DNA from: an uncultured Flavobacteriaceae bacterium
Lineage (GTDB): Bacteria; Bacteroidota; Bacteroidia; Flavobacteriales; Flavobacteriaceae
NCBI GenBank assembly: GCA_937136455.1
Contig: CAKZOO010000160.1
Coordinates: 1 to 64,000 of the forward strand
Direction of reading: 5' to 3'
DNA length: 64,000 nucleotides
Below are positions 41,939 through 49,610 of this stretch, in pieces. Each line of letters opens with the position of its first letter. The first letter of the stretch is position 1. The position numbers were made by a program, and so were the translations under genes. The notes under the pieces are model-generated. The model did no database searches. It was not told the origin of the DNA and worked only from the letters and a program-made list of their open reading frames with translations.

Positions 41939-42264
41939 TGACCGCATTCTTAACCCCCGAAGAAGCCGCCAAACTGGACTGCCCCGTTGCTCGCATCAAG
42001 GGCGATGGCACCAAGGGCGATGGCACCAAGGGTAAGTGCCAAGGTGAAGCCTGCATCCTATGGCGCAAGAAATCCGTCTTGGACAGCAACCCGCTGTTCA
42101 TATCCGCAGTGCAGAGGGAAATGTCCAACCTCGCCACCGATCTGGACGACGGCAAGAACCCGATGAAATACCACAAGCAGGCCGTCAAAAATGTTGCGGC
42201 CGATCCGACAGGATACGGGGTTCTCGAAAACCGTGGATATTGCGGGATAGGGGGCAAGCCATGA
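41938..42264 (+). CDS. Unknown protein with tandem KGDGT repeat
   Basis: 108 residues from ATG 41938 (TAATG overlap). Residues ~20-32 repeat KGDGT twice, from a 15-base tandem repeat in the DNA. CPVARI...KCQGEACILW...YCGIGG gives five cysteines that could bind a metal. Function unknown. Confidence 0.6.
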   Translation: MTAFLTPEEAAKLDCPVARIKGDGTKGDGTKGKCQGEACILWRKKSVLDSNPLFISAVQREMSNLATDLDDGKNPMKYHKQAVKNVAADPTGYGVLENRGYCGIGGKP

Positions 42265-42473
42265 GCGCCATTGCATACACCGACGAGCAGGTTCTAACCA
42301 TGCTGCACATGCATGACAACGAGGGCAAAACCTGCCTAGAGATTGCTGAAAGGTACGGCGCCCCCAAAAACGCTATAGTCGGCCTCTTGTTCAGGGTCCG
42401 TAAGCAGACAGATCAGTGGGACGAAGACGGCAACCAGAACGGCACCATGCCCGCTAAGTGGTGGAAGCGATGA
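42261..42473 (+). CDS. GcrA-like helix-turn-helix protein
   Basis: 70 residues from ATG 42261. YTDEQVLTMLHMHDNEGKTC then LEIAERYGAPKNAIVGLLFR matches the GcrA/helix-turn-helix layout often found in alphaproteobacterial phages. Coupled by overlaps on both sides. Likely a small DNA-binding regulator. Confidence 0.62.
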   Translation: MSAIAYTDEQVLTMLHMHDNEGKTCLEIAERYGAPKNAIVGLLFRVRKQTDQWDEDGNQNGTMPAKWWKR

Positions 42474-42847
42474 ACCACATCACCAACCCGCACATGCTGC
42501 CAAAAATCCGCTCCGAAAAGCTGACACGGGCAATCCGCGGTATGCCGTGCGACCTGATGATCGGCACCTTTATCGGGATCCCGTGCAGCGGAGTTGATAC
42601 AGTCGTTGGAGCTCACCCCCCTATTTTTGGAAAGGGCACCAGCACAAAGGTTACGGACCTGTCCATCATCGCTGCATGTGCGTCGTGCCATGATCTTCTG
42701 GACCACGAGCGCAATCAGCAGGGCCGGTATATCCGCGAGAAATACCCGCACGGATTCTGGGAGCAGATGTTCAAGGCGCAGAACGCCACGCAGGCACGCT
42801 TGGTTGGCATGGGTATCATCCAGGTCGATGGCGCCGATATTATTTGA
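42470..42847 (+). CDS. DUF1364-like putative nuclease
   Basis: 125 residues from ATG 42470. AIRGMPCDLMIGTFIGIPCS, GVDTVVGAHPPIFGKGTSTK and VTDLSIIAACASCHDLLD follow the DUF1364 pattern, with Cys and His spaced as in HNH-like metal sites. Members are phage recombination-region proteins, thought to be nucleases. It fits a role next to RecE/RecT. Confidence 0.72.
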   Translation: MNHITNPHMLPKIRSEKLTRAIRGMPCDLMIGTFIGIPCSGVDTVVGAHPPIFGKGTSTKVTDLSIIAACASCHDLLDHERNQQGRYIREKYPHGFWEQMFKAQNATQARLVGMGIIQVDGADII

Positions 42848-42864
42848 ACCGAGGAAACCACCTA

Positions 42865-42975
42865 ATGACCGCCCCCCGCGCCAGTCAGAAGATAAGGGAA
42901 GCTGACAAGGCTATCCAGTATTATGAGGATCGCGGGCGCGAGGTTACGGGCGTTTTCGAGATCGGTAGAGACTGA
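42865..42975 (+). CDS. 36-residue unknown protein
   Basis: ATG 42865 with AGGA about 10 bases upstream; product MTAPRASQKIREADKAIQYY then EDRGREVTGVFEIGRD. It is the last gene of the rightward block and its end is part of the terminator stem. Small but codon use matches its neighbours. Confidence 0.5.
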   Translation: MTAPRASQKIREADKAIQYYEDRGREVTGVFEIGRD

Positions 42976-43015
42976 TTGTCTACCAATTCTCTACCGATTC
43001 ACGTTTTGTTTTTGT
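42961..43015 (+). terminator. Terminator of the rightward block
   Basis: ATCGGTAGAGA (42,961-42,971) pairs exactly with TCTCTACCGAT (42,988-42,998), followed by CACGTTTTGTTTTTGTT. It stops transcription before the converging small-gene cluster. Confidence 0.7.
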
Positions 43016-43217
43016 TCTGTTTCTGGGGTATCAGGCCATCCGCCTGACCCTCCTTTTGTGTAGATGCTTCGCAATTCGCGCAAACACCAACTTCCATATC
43101 ATCGCAATCTGGATTCATTTGCGTTCCAGAATACTCACGGACCATTTTTGATCTCGCGTATGGCATGAACTTTCTGCAATTGCTGCATTGCGGCGGGAAG
43201 CTGTAGACGTGGCTCAC
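42999..43217 (-). CDS. Small zinc-finger-like protein
   Basis: 72 residues from GTG 43217, overlapping the previous stop. CSNCRKFMPYA and GVCANCEAS give two CxxC pairs as in a zinc ribbon. It ends the minus-strand cluster. Its 3' part contains CACAAAAGGAGG, the same segment that serves as a ribosome site elsewhere in the cluster. Confidence 0.6.
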   Translation of the reverse strand: MSHVYSFPPQCSNCRKFMPYARSKMVREYSGTQMNPDCDDMEVGVCANCEASTQKEGQADGLIPQKQNKNKT

Positions 43218-43357
43218 GTTTCGCCCTCCTCATCGGTGATGTAGACACATGGCCTGCACCCTACTCGCAAAAAACGCCAGAAAGGCAACCGCCAAGCTAT
43301 TCGGCCTACCTGACCTTCGTGCGCGGTAGCCCCCTTCATATACGGGATGAATGTCAT
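43214..43357 (-). CDS. 47-residue unknown protein
   Basis: ATG 43357 overlaps the previous TGA, with AAAAGGAG upstream. Product MTFIPYMKGATAHEGQVGRI, then Trp/Arg/Phe-rich (WRLPFWRFLRVGCRPCVYI). Its stop overlaps the next GTG. Likely real by coupling; function unknown. Confidence 0.55.
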   Translation of the reverse strand: MTFIPYMKGATAHEGQVGRIAWRLPFWRFLRVGCRPCVYITDEEGET

Positions 43358-43530
43358 TCTCTTTGCTCCTTTTGTGTGGATGCCAAGGCCCGATTAATTC
43401 CGGCGATACGCGCTGCCCTTGCGCCAACGGCGGCACCCCACGAGGTCTCTTTTTCGTTCGCAGCAATGAGCGCGTCACGCTCTGCAATCAAAACTGCGCG
43501 CCTGTCTAAGTGGTCATTGATGTTAATCAT
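43354..43530 (-). CDS. 58-residue unknown protein
   Basis: ATG 43530 (MININDHLDRRAVLIAERDA) with GGAGG about ten bases upstream; helical, ending ASTQKEQRE, where the codons for TQKE also form the ribosome site for the next gene. Overlaps both neighbours. Confidence 0.58.
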   Translation of the reverse strand: MININDHLDRRAVLIAERDALIAANEKETSWGAAVGARAARIAGINRALASTQKEQRE

Positions 43531-44002
43531 CCGCCTGACCCTCCTCATATTTGTCCTGCGCAATAAGAGATTGGATCATCCGATCATTAAAATCCCGCTC
43601 GCTTGCATCGCATTCCGCCATGCGCGTTCGCTCGTCTTCGGTCAGATCTTCCAGCGGCTTGAGCCATAGCCTGCGCGGTTGTGATACCCCATCGCAGTAG
43701 TGGACATACTTGCCTTCGTCATCGACCCAACCCGACCATATGCCCGTCGAACCATACTCGCGAACAGCACACTGTGAACCGCGACCGATACGAAAACCCA
43801 AGCCCTGCCACCACCCCAGCGCGTTCAGCCTCTGCTGCGCATCAAGGATCACTCGCATGGCATCATCGCTTGTCGGCATGAGGCGCGCACGTTCTTCCGC
43901 GCTGCGTTCACAGGCTTCCCAAATGGCGCTCGCCTGCTCTTTGGTCAGTGGTTCGTGCGACCCGTCGAGGTTCGTCACATAGCCGTGATACTCACTCATC
44001 AT
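43523..44002 (-). CDS. Unknown protein of the small-gene cluster
   Basis: 159 residues; start is ATG 44002 or the adjacent ATG 43999, both after AAGGAG. It holds a structured Trp-rich part (LNALGWWQGLGFRIGRGSQC; STGIWSGWVDDEGKYVHYCD) and ends EEGQADD, much like the EGQADG near the end of the 42,999 gene. No family recognised. Confidence 0.62.
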   Translation of the reverse strand: MMSEYHGYVTNLDGSHEPLTKEQASAIWEACERSAEERARLMPTSDDAMRVILDAQQRLNALGWWQGLGFRIGRGSQCAVREYGSTGIWSGWVDDEGKYVHYCDGVSQPRRLWLKPLEDLTEDERTRMAECDASERDFNDRMIQSLIAQDKYEEGQADD

Positions 44003-44192
44003 CTATCTCCTTTTGTGCAATTCTAAACTCTAGTTGTTTTGTCATTGATGGCAGGTCAGACCGGCGACACTTTAACGCCATCCAATTAGGGCCGTCGCCA
44101 ATTGCAAGCCACGACCCAGACCTCCGAATAACGGGCTTCTTCCCGTGCAGTCCTTCGTATGCTTTTTCGTATTGTTCCTGCTCATCGCCCAT
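43992..44192 (-). CDS. 66-residue unknown protein
   Basis: ATG 44192 with GGAGG ten bases upstream (MGDEQEQYEKAYEGLHGKKP). It ends in codons (AQKEIDDE) that include the ribosome site for the next gene. Part of the coupled cluster. Confidence 0.55.
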   Translation of the reverse strand: MGDEQEQYEKAYEGLHGKKPVIRRSGSWLAIGDGPNWMALKCRRSDLPSMTKQLEFRIAQKEIDDE

Positions 44193-44298
44193 CAGCCTGA
44201 TCCTCCTTTTGTGTAGTCCACCGATTGCCATAGCGGCGCTTGAGGTGGTCCTTATTGTTGTTTTCGGTACTGCGCCGCGAGATTGTTGATTTTTTCAT
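44182..44298 (-). CDS. 38-residue candidate protein spanning the junction
   Basis: ATG 44298 overlaps the stop of the Acb2-like gene (ATGA) and the frame ends TQKEDQADGR, like its cluster neighbours. The first codons are AT-rich and the rest GC-rich, so its start may be made by the join rather than being native. The 3' part is likely a real gene end. Confidence 0.35.
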   Translation of the reverse strand: MKKSTISRRSTENNNKDHLKRRYGNRWTTQKEDQADGR

Positions 44299-44300
44299 TT
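44281..44300. other. Junction between GC-rich and AT-rich phage sequence
   Basis: Base composition and codon use change abruptly here. To the left are a BPP-1-like genome and its own terminase; to the right an N4-like genome with another. There is no repeat, integrase gene or attachment core that I can see at the join. Confidence 0.7.
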
Positions 44301-44528
44301 ATTATCATGAAGCTCTACGGCTGCATAAACAGCTAAATTTTTAGCCTCCCAAAGAGACCGAAGAAAAAGAGTATATTCAGCCGTATTAGGTATTTTGTTT
44401 GTAATATCTAATGCAAGATTATAAAAAGGAATAGAAATATTCTGTAAATGTTGAGGTAAATGATCATACCGAAATAATTTATCTACTTTTTCTTTACGAA
44501 GTTTAATTAGAGTTTTATCTGAATTCAT
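44295..44528 (-). CDS. Acb2/Tad1-like helical hairpin protein (candidate anti-CBASS)
   Basis: 77 residues. LFRYDHLPQHLQNISIPFYN, LALDITNKIPNTAEYTLFLR and SLWEAKNLAVYAAVE follow the pattern F-x-Y-LP-HLQ...P-F..LA...P-N..E...LR-LLEAK, seen in phage Acb2-like hairpin proteins. Acb2 sponges cyclic nucleotide signals of CBASS defence. The call rests on remembered pattern only. It is the last gene of the leftward early unit and abuts the junction. Confidence 0.5.
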   Translation of the reverse strand: MNSDKTLIKLRKEKVDKLFRYDHLPQHLQNISIPFYNLALDITNKIPNTAEYTLFLRSLWEAKNLAVYAAVELHDNK

Positions 44529-44532
44529 TATA

Positions 44533-45687
44533 TTAATCCTTGGTTAAAATTTGTGAAGCTTTTACAGTATATCGTTCAATTTCACCTTCAATTTCATCAT
44601 AAATAACTGCTTGAGCCATTGCTGTATCTCCATAATCTGAACCATATTGATCTGGTTCACACCAATTAGATGCTTGTTCCCACATTACTCCAGGAAATTG
44701 TTCAACTTTACGGTGATGTTTATCACCTGTCCAAACAGTAATGTGATCAACTTCAGCAATATCTTTTCGATAACGTTGAAGAAATTGCATAATAAGACGA
44801 TCAGGTTTAATTTTGTCACCATGATGTCCGAAGAGAGCAACACGTCCAAAAATATGCGCCCAGTAGTTATTTGGTTCCATTTCAACTATAACATTTGGTT
44901 GTTGGAAATATCGCCATTTAGCACCTTGAAGAAGGGCAAGATAACTATCTCCATCATGGTTTCCTCGTTTTATTACCAGTCTGACTTTTGCAATTTGTGC
45001 AGCAATATCAGTACAGTAAATAATCTCTTCTCCAGTAGTATCTACTACTTTAAAATTACGAGAATCTGTATCAAGAATATGATCAGATCCAGGAGTAGCT
45101 GTCATTGGAACTTGACCATTTGTATGAAGAGTATCACCATTGTAGTAAAGAATTATCTCATCTACATTTGCTTCTTTCACTTGGTTTAAAAGACGACTAA
45201 GCCATTTTTTAAGACGAGACATAGCGATGTCGAGATCCCAGTCTCCGTATCCTGTCTCTTTACCCCATGCGAGACTACCAGAGTGTAAATCATTAATAGA
45301 AATAAAAGCTTTACGAATTCTTTTATTATTTGTTGGTTTAGAAGGTTTAAATTTAATTGGAGATGTTCCAATGAAGCGTTCTGCAATGGAATCCATTTTT
45401 GCTTCTTCTTCAATTTGTTCTTGTTTAGAACTAAAATGAAATGAATATGTAAATCCATTTTCATCAGGAGTTTGGGATTTAATCCATCCACTTCCTGGTT
45501 GTCCTTCAAAACCTAATGCTTTCATTCCAGCAAGAACTCCAGGTTCTGCCTGATCAGCACTTTCTAGTCTTTTAATTTTTCTTTTAATAGATTCTCGAAC
45601 CGTAGATTCATGTACATTAAATTCTTTTGAAATAGAACGGTAACTTGGTTTGTTATTTTCAATCCAATAATCATAATATTTGCTCAT
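44533..45687 (-). CDS. Metallophosphoesterase with N-terminal helix-turn-helix
   Basis: 384 residues. Residues ~5-40 read as a helix-turn-helix (PSYRSISKEFNVHESTVRES). The calcineurin-like core has NDLHSG, YYNGDTLHT, KRGNHDGDSY, GHHGDKI and TGDKHHRK, a full two-metal ligand set. Substrate unknown; similar phage proteins may act on DNA or nucleotides. Codon use is strongly AT-rich, in contrast to the sequence left of the junction. Confidence 0.82.
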   Translation of the reverse strand: MSKYYDYWIENNKPSYRSISKEFNVHESTVRESIKRKIKRLESADQAEPGVLAGMKALGFEGQPGSGWIKSQTPDENGFTYSFHFSSKQEQIEEEAKMDSIAERFIGTSPIKFKPSKPTNNKRIRKAFISINDLHSGSLAWGKETGYGDWDLDIAMSRLKKWLSRLLNQVKEANVDEIILYYNGDTLHTNGQVPMTATPGSDHILDTDSRNFKVVDTTGEEIIYCTDIAAQIAKVRLVIKRGNHDGDSYLALLQGAKWRYFQQPNVIVEMEPNNYWAHIFGRVALFGHHGDKIKPDRLIMQFLQRYRKDIAEVDHITVWTGDKHHRKVEQFPGVMWEQASNWCEPDQYGSDYGDTAMAQAVIYDEIEGEIERYTVKASQILTKD

Positions 45688-45733
45688 GAAAGGGATTCCT
45701 TTTTATAAGATTAGGAATCCCTTACCATTTAGT

Positions 45734-46657
45734 TTAACTCAGGTAAACTTCATTTGGGATTAACTTACGATGCTGGATCCATCCTGTTAGATTTCCATGG
45801 AGATGCGGATTATTCCATTCTTTAAACCAAAATGTATCAGGCATGGCTTGATGCTCCAGAGGAGAAGCATGAACACGTTCATCCATGACCAGCAGATTGT
45901 ATCGGTTTATCTCAGCTTCAATAGAAGATTCACCATTAAAAGGCTTGTAACTAATTCGAGCACATCTAGCAGCAGAGAGTTGCAGCAAGACTTCATTGTT
46001 CATTGTCGCTCGTTCTTGATCTGTAATGTAAGGCAAGTGCCATTCATACTCTGTAAGACGTAGAATATTTGATTCATCTATGGCTTGGGCTACAAGGTTA
46101 GCCAGATCCTGAAGATGAGGTTCAGCAGCACCATGCTGACGAAGCCACAAAAAGTTTTTCCAATCAGTGGCTGTTATCAACGTATCAATCCAGGAGAAAG
46201 GTTCTAGAAGTCGATTTGGATTCTGCTTGTGATACCCAGCCACCATAAAAGCTTCAGCAATCTCTACAGCACGTTCAGAGGCTGCAAGCCATGCAGCTTT
46301 AGCTGTGTGATCTGTGAGTTTACCAAGTTTCATTTCTGAACGAAAATTACGGATTGGTACAATCTCGTTGCATTCTTCATCAGCCTGCATTCCTTTTTGA
46401 TTCTTACCCCAGTGCCAAGGCACATAAGGAATCGTCCGAACCTCGTTGAGCATGGTTTTAACCGGTACAGCACGAGATGAACGAGCATTACGACCAAAAA
46501 CACGGTGTGTCATGATTTCACCATGAATTGGACGAGGATATCGCATTCGAATGGTGTATATTGGTGGAGATCCAGTATCAGTGGCAGAGGCCAAAATGAC
46601 CTCTACCTGCATCTGATCCTGACCTGGATGAGTATAAACTAGGTTACTTGTTTGCAT
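45734..46657 (-). CDS. thyX: FAD-dependent thymidylate synthase (ThyX)
   Basis: 307 residues. The ThyX signature region is EIMTHRVFGRNARSSRAVPV, a match to the RHRxxSxxxxSxR type with variation. Later ARCARISYKPFNGESS and HASPLEHQAMPD also fit the family. It makes dTMP from dUMP using FAD and folate. It overlaps the DUF5664 gene by 14 bases and is part of a nucleotide-supply block. Confidence 0.88.
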   Translation of the reverse strand: MQTSNLVYTHPGQDQMQVEVILASATDTGSPPIYTIRMRYPRPIHGEIMTHRVFGRNARSSRAVPVKTMLNEVRTIPYVPWHWGKNQKGMQADEECNEIVPIRNFRSEMKLGKLTDHTAKAAWLAASERAVEIAEAFMVAGYHKQNPNRLLEPFSWIDTLITATDWKNFLWLRQHGAAEPHLQDLANLVAQAIDESNILRLTEYEWHLPYITDQERATMNNEVLLQLSAARCARISYKPFNGESSIEAEINRYNLLVMDERVHASPLEHQAMPDTFWFKEWNNPHLHGNLTGWIQHRKLIPNEVYLS

Positions 46658-47201
46658 CTGAAAGTCCTTTTAAACAATTATCACATTCACCAGAAATAGC
46701 AGATTCTCCACACCAACGGCATAAATTCTCTTCTTTTAAAGATTGAAGTGGTTTATTGTATTCTACATCATCAGCTTGAGTCCAATGATGTGGATGTACA
46801 TTACCGTACATCTCGAAGTTACGTTCAACCGCTTTTTGTAAGCGATCACGAAGGCCATCTATATCCTTAATAGGAGGTGGACGGTCATCAACCCAGTAGT
46901 TATTCATCATGGCATCACGAAGCACCACCAGAGAGGCGATAGCTTTGGTGATATGGCTCATGTCAGAATCTTTGTCGATATCTTCTCCTTCGACCCATTG
47001 TTCAATGTGTCCACGGGCTGCATCAATGTAAACTGAGGCACGAACACCTGCTCCACGATAATTGTGGCGGCCATACTTGAGAGTTCCCTCAAGCATAGCT
47101 ACACCTACTTCCCAGAAAACTTGCATTGGGAGAGTCATAAACTGTCGCCATTTTTTGACGCCGACAGCATCTTTTGGGTTGGTGGGTTTATTTTTACTCA
47201 T
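46644..47201 (-). CDS. dATP/dGTP diphosphohydrolase family protein (DUF5664)
   Basis: 185 residues. NPKDAVGVKKWRQFMTLPMQ, WEVGVAMLEGTLKYGRHNYR and MSHITKAIASLVVLRDAMM follow the DUF5664 MazG-like helical pattern with acidic metal ligands in EGEDIDKDSD. The C terminus adds a small zinc ribbon (CRWCG...CDNC). It would hydrolyse purine dNTPs, shifting pools. No PurZ gene is visible here to indicate a modified-base phage. Confidence 0.72.
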   Translation of the reverse strand: MSKNKPTNPKDAVGVKKWRQFMTLPMQVFWEVGVAMLEGTLKYGRHNYRGAGVRASVYIDAARGHIEQWVEGEDIDKDSDMSHITKAIASLVVLRDAMMNNYWVDDRPPPIKDIDGLRDRLQKAVERNFEMYGNVHPHHWTQADDVEYNKPLQSLKEENLCRWCGESAISGECDNCLKGLSDANK

Positions 47202-47634
47202 TCATGATTCCTTTGAGGGCCAGCTTGAGACCTTCGATTTCACGAAGTTTCTCTTCGGTCAGAGAAGCCGTTTTCATGTGCTCTTCACGTTCACAATGCA
47301 GCAACTTATTAAGAGTACCGATACGTTCCTGATCACGAATCATCTTGTCAGCAGCATTTTCGATTACGTCAGCAATGGCGAGACCCCATTGATTGGTCGA
47401 GGCCAAACGTTCTGTGGCTTTCTTGTGACGCTCTTGGCTCTTTGACAAAAGGTCTTGCAAAGCAATCTGAGAGCGAACAATATCACTTCCAGTAAACCCA
47501 ATTTGATCAACACGTTTGTTCTGTTTGACAGCACGGGCAACGATTGTTCGAACTTCCTTCATACGCTGACGCTTGAAAGACGGGGATTCTTCAGTCGTTG
47601 TAACTTCGGTCAGTTGAGGTTTGGTTTTTGTCAT
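47194..47634 (-). CDS. Coiled-coil protein of unknown function
   Basis: 146 residues, mostly charged helix (LLSKSQERHKKATERLASTN; LTEEKLREIEGLKLALKGIM). Four- to eight-base overlaps couple it to dCTP deaminase and DUF5664. No family recognised. Confidence 0.65.
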   Translation of the reverse strand: MTKTKPQLTEVTTTEESPSFKRQRMKEVRTIVARAVKQNKRVDQIGFTGSDIVRSQIALQDLLSKSQERHKKATERLASTNQWGLAIADVIENAADKMIRDQERIGTLNKLLHCEREEHMKTASLTEEKLREIEGLKLALKGIMNE

Positions 47635-48164
47635 TCTAGGATAGCCTTCTGTGGACCTGCTTTTGCATTCTGGTACTTGCCATTGTATGCAGCATGTTTA
47701 GCAGTTTGGTGGAAAATAACCTGTGCAATACCTGCACCGGCTGGGATGGTGAGAGGTTCTTCACCAGAAAAAGAAAGTTCCAGTGTCAGGAATCCTGCCC
47801 ATCCCGGTTCAATCACAGTGTTGTAGACAGAAAGTCCACGCCTTGCCCATGTAGATTTGTCATGAACAATACCTGTGAGATTTGTTGGCATCTGGAATTC
47901 CTCCAGAGTTGAAGCCAAACAGAAACGACCTGGAATTTTAGGATCAGGCCATTCTGCATTTTTATCATAGCGAATAATAAAGGGTTCAACTCCCCATAAT
48001 TTCCACCATTTTTGTTCTCCAGGAGAAAAAATAATGTCTTCAGCAATTCGAATATCATATCCAGCTTCGCTCATTCCATACGACACACCCCAGGATTTTT
48101 TCTTTTCTTGAGTCATGTTTTTGATGGGTGCTAAGTTGAAAAGCAGGTTGCGATTGATGATCAT
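47631..48164 (-). CDS. dCTP deaminase (dUTPase fold)
   Basis: 177 residues. EAGYDIRIAEDI, IVHDKSTWARRGLSVYNTVI, EPGWAGFLTLELSFSG and IPAGAGIAQVIFH are the conserved steps of the dCTP deaminase/dUTPase fold; the S-x-x-A-R-x-G segment and the glutamate of EPGW are the catalytic part of deaminases. It feeds dUMP to ThyX encoded downstream. Confidence 0.85.
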   Translation of the reverse strand: MIINRNLLFNLAPIKNMTQEKKKSWGVSYGMSEAGYDIRIAEDIIFSPGEQKWWKLWGVEPFIIRYDKNAEWPDPKIPGRFCLASTLEEFQMPTNLTGIVHDKSTWARRGLSVYNTVIEPGWAGFLTLELSFSGEEPLTIPAGAGIAQVIFHQTAKHAAYNGKYQNAKAGPQKAILE

Positions 48165-48165
48165 A

Positions 48166-49479
48166 TTATTTTTCCTCCGGTATTAAATAAACATCACCAT
48201 AAGTAACTTTTTGTAAGAAATGATCATTTACTTTTTCTGTAGAAACAAACCATATAGTTTCCCAATCTGGTTGGGGTGGAATATCTACTTGAAGATCGGT
48301 AAAAATAACAAGAGCTTCTGGTCTTAATTGAGCTACACGTTTGTAAACAGGATTTAAATTGGTTCCACCACCAGATTTAATTTGAATATTATCTAATAAT
48401 TCATCTTCACGATATAATTTTTCGTAACGAATACCATCATCCCAAAGCATAACAGTCATTAATACAGGATTTAGCTTTTCTTTTAGCGTTTTAGCTGATC
48501 GAAGAAACTGACGTTTTTCATATTCACGAATAGAACCAGAAACATCTAAAGCATAAACTAAATGAGTTAGTCTATTTTTACGCCCACGTTTTGGGTATTT
48601 TCCTTTTAAACGTAAACTATTATTTACTTGACGACGAGATGGACGCATGAATGTACGTTTACCTCCTGAAAGAGGATCTGTAAGCCATGGTTCAAAAATT
48701 TCTTCATAAGAAAATTTTTTTATGAATACCTGAAGTCCTTCAGTTTTAAGAATTTCATGTTGAGTACCTGCACCAGTTCCAGGTTCTAGACCTTTAGTAG
48801 CAGCTTGAGCACGAGCTTGTTCATGTTCATCTGTTTGTTGTTGAAGATCTTTACCAGTACCTTCAAGAGCTTGTTTTATAAGATCTTCAATTTGATCAGC
48901 ACTTGGAGCACCAGATTTAGGATGAGATTGGGGATTTTCTTTTCGCTCTTCATGAATAATTTTGTAGATAGCATCTGATCCCATTCCTTTAAACCGCATT
49001 TCACAAATCATACCAGCACCACCAAAGTCAGTTGGACCTCCTCCGGGAGAATGTATGGTAGTAAAACCATCATCATTACAGGCGTGGTTTACTACATGGT
49101 CAATGGCTATATTATATGACTCAGGATCTTTACCTATGCCTCGTTCTAAATGCTTACAGATGAGGTGCCAGATTTCGTGAGCGATTACGGTTTTTCGTTC
49201 CTCATGATCCATCTTGTCCCACCAATTAGGGTTAAAGAAAATGAACCCATGACCAGCACATGCTGTGGATATAATTGTGGTGAAGTAGAAGTTGATGTCA
49301 TAAACATAACGACTCATGCCTTTGAACCGTTTGTCTAGATGGAGCATTTCATCTACATAGTGTTTCAAGGTTGCATCAGCAGCAACCAGATTATCACCAC
49401 CCGTATTTGTTTTCGGGATCGACGATTGCTGCTGTGTAGAAGTCTTCGGAGGAGTCGTCATATGTTTTACCTGCGACAT
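48166..49479 (-). CDS. VWA-domain metallopeptidase-like protein, MoxR partner
   Basis: About 437 residues from ATG 49479; ATG 49461 or 49347 are alternatives. N-terminal part has HEIWHLICKHLERG, a zinc HExxH motif with later acidic and His residues. A charged linker follows, and then a VWA-like domain with metal site DVSGSIREYEKR and late LVIFTDLQVDIP. This DUF2201-like layout is found next to MoxR ATPases in N4-like phages and bacteria. Together they may remodel or cut a host target; the substrate is unknown. Confidence 0.78.
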   Translation of the reverse strand: MSQVKHMTTPPKTSTQQQSSIPKTNTGGDNLVAADATLKHYVDEMLHLDKRFKGMSRYVYDINFYFTTIISTACAGHGFIFFNPNWWDKMDHEERKTVIAHEIWHLICKHLERGIGKDPESYNIAIDHVVNHACNDDGFTTIHSPGGGPTDFGGAGMICEMRFKGMGSDAIYKIIHEERKENPQSHPKSGAPSADQIEDLIKQALEGTGKDLQQQTDEHEQARAQAATKGLEPGTGAGTQHEILKTEGLQVFIKKFSYEEIFEPWLTDPLSGGKRTFMRPSRRQVNNSLRLKGKYPKRGRKNRLTHLVYALDVSGSIREYEKRQFLRSAKTLKEKLNPVLMTVMLWDDGIRYEKLYREDELLDNIQIKSGGGTNLNPVYKRVAQLRPEALVIFTDLQVDIPPQPDWETIWFVSTEKVNDHFLQKVTYGDVYLIPEEK

Positions 49480-49588
49480 GTTGGCCCCATCCATCGGGTC
49501 CGTCAACGTGGTCTGCATAACTTTTTCCTTTATTTTGGAAAACGTTACCGTTTTTCTTATGAATTACGATATCGTTATTTTGAAGCAT
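49394..49588 (-). CDS. Possible small gene between ATPase and VWA genes
   Basis: From ATG 49588 the frame gives 64 residues (MLQNNDIVIHKKNGNVFQNK, then DGPDGWGQHVAGKTYDD). It overlaps the N-terminal VWA frame by ~85 bases, where the VWA protein is low in complexity. No ribosome site is clear. It may be real if the VWA protein starts lower, at 49347. Confidence 0.35.
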   Translation of the reverse strand: MLQNNDIVIHKKNGNVFQNKGKSYADHVDGPDGWGQHVAGKTYDDSSEDFYTAAIVDPENKYGW

Positions 49589-49610
49589 TTGATTAATCAG
49601 TGTTTCAACG

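Noticed and set aside
41998..42035. Tandem 15-bp repeat as an origin
   Set aside because: Only about two copies, in frame, encoding KGDGT; more likely simple slippage in a coding sequence.
42961..42998. Attachment site for phage integration
   Set aside because: The inverted repeat is followed by a T-rich run at the end of an operon, which fits a terminator; no integrase gene is present.
44647..45189. 180-residue plus-strand frame opposite the metallophosphoesterase
   Set aside because: Antisense shadow; the minus-strand frame has all metal-binding motifs.
46644..47201. Marker of a 2-aminoadenine (Z-DNA) genome
   Set aside because: The dATP/dGTP diphosphohydrolase family also occurs in ordinary phages and no PurZ or matching polymerase is visible in the window.
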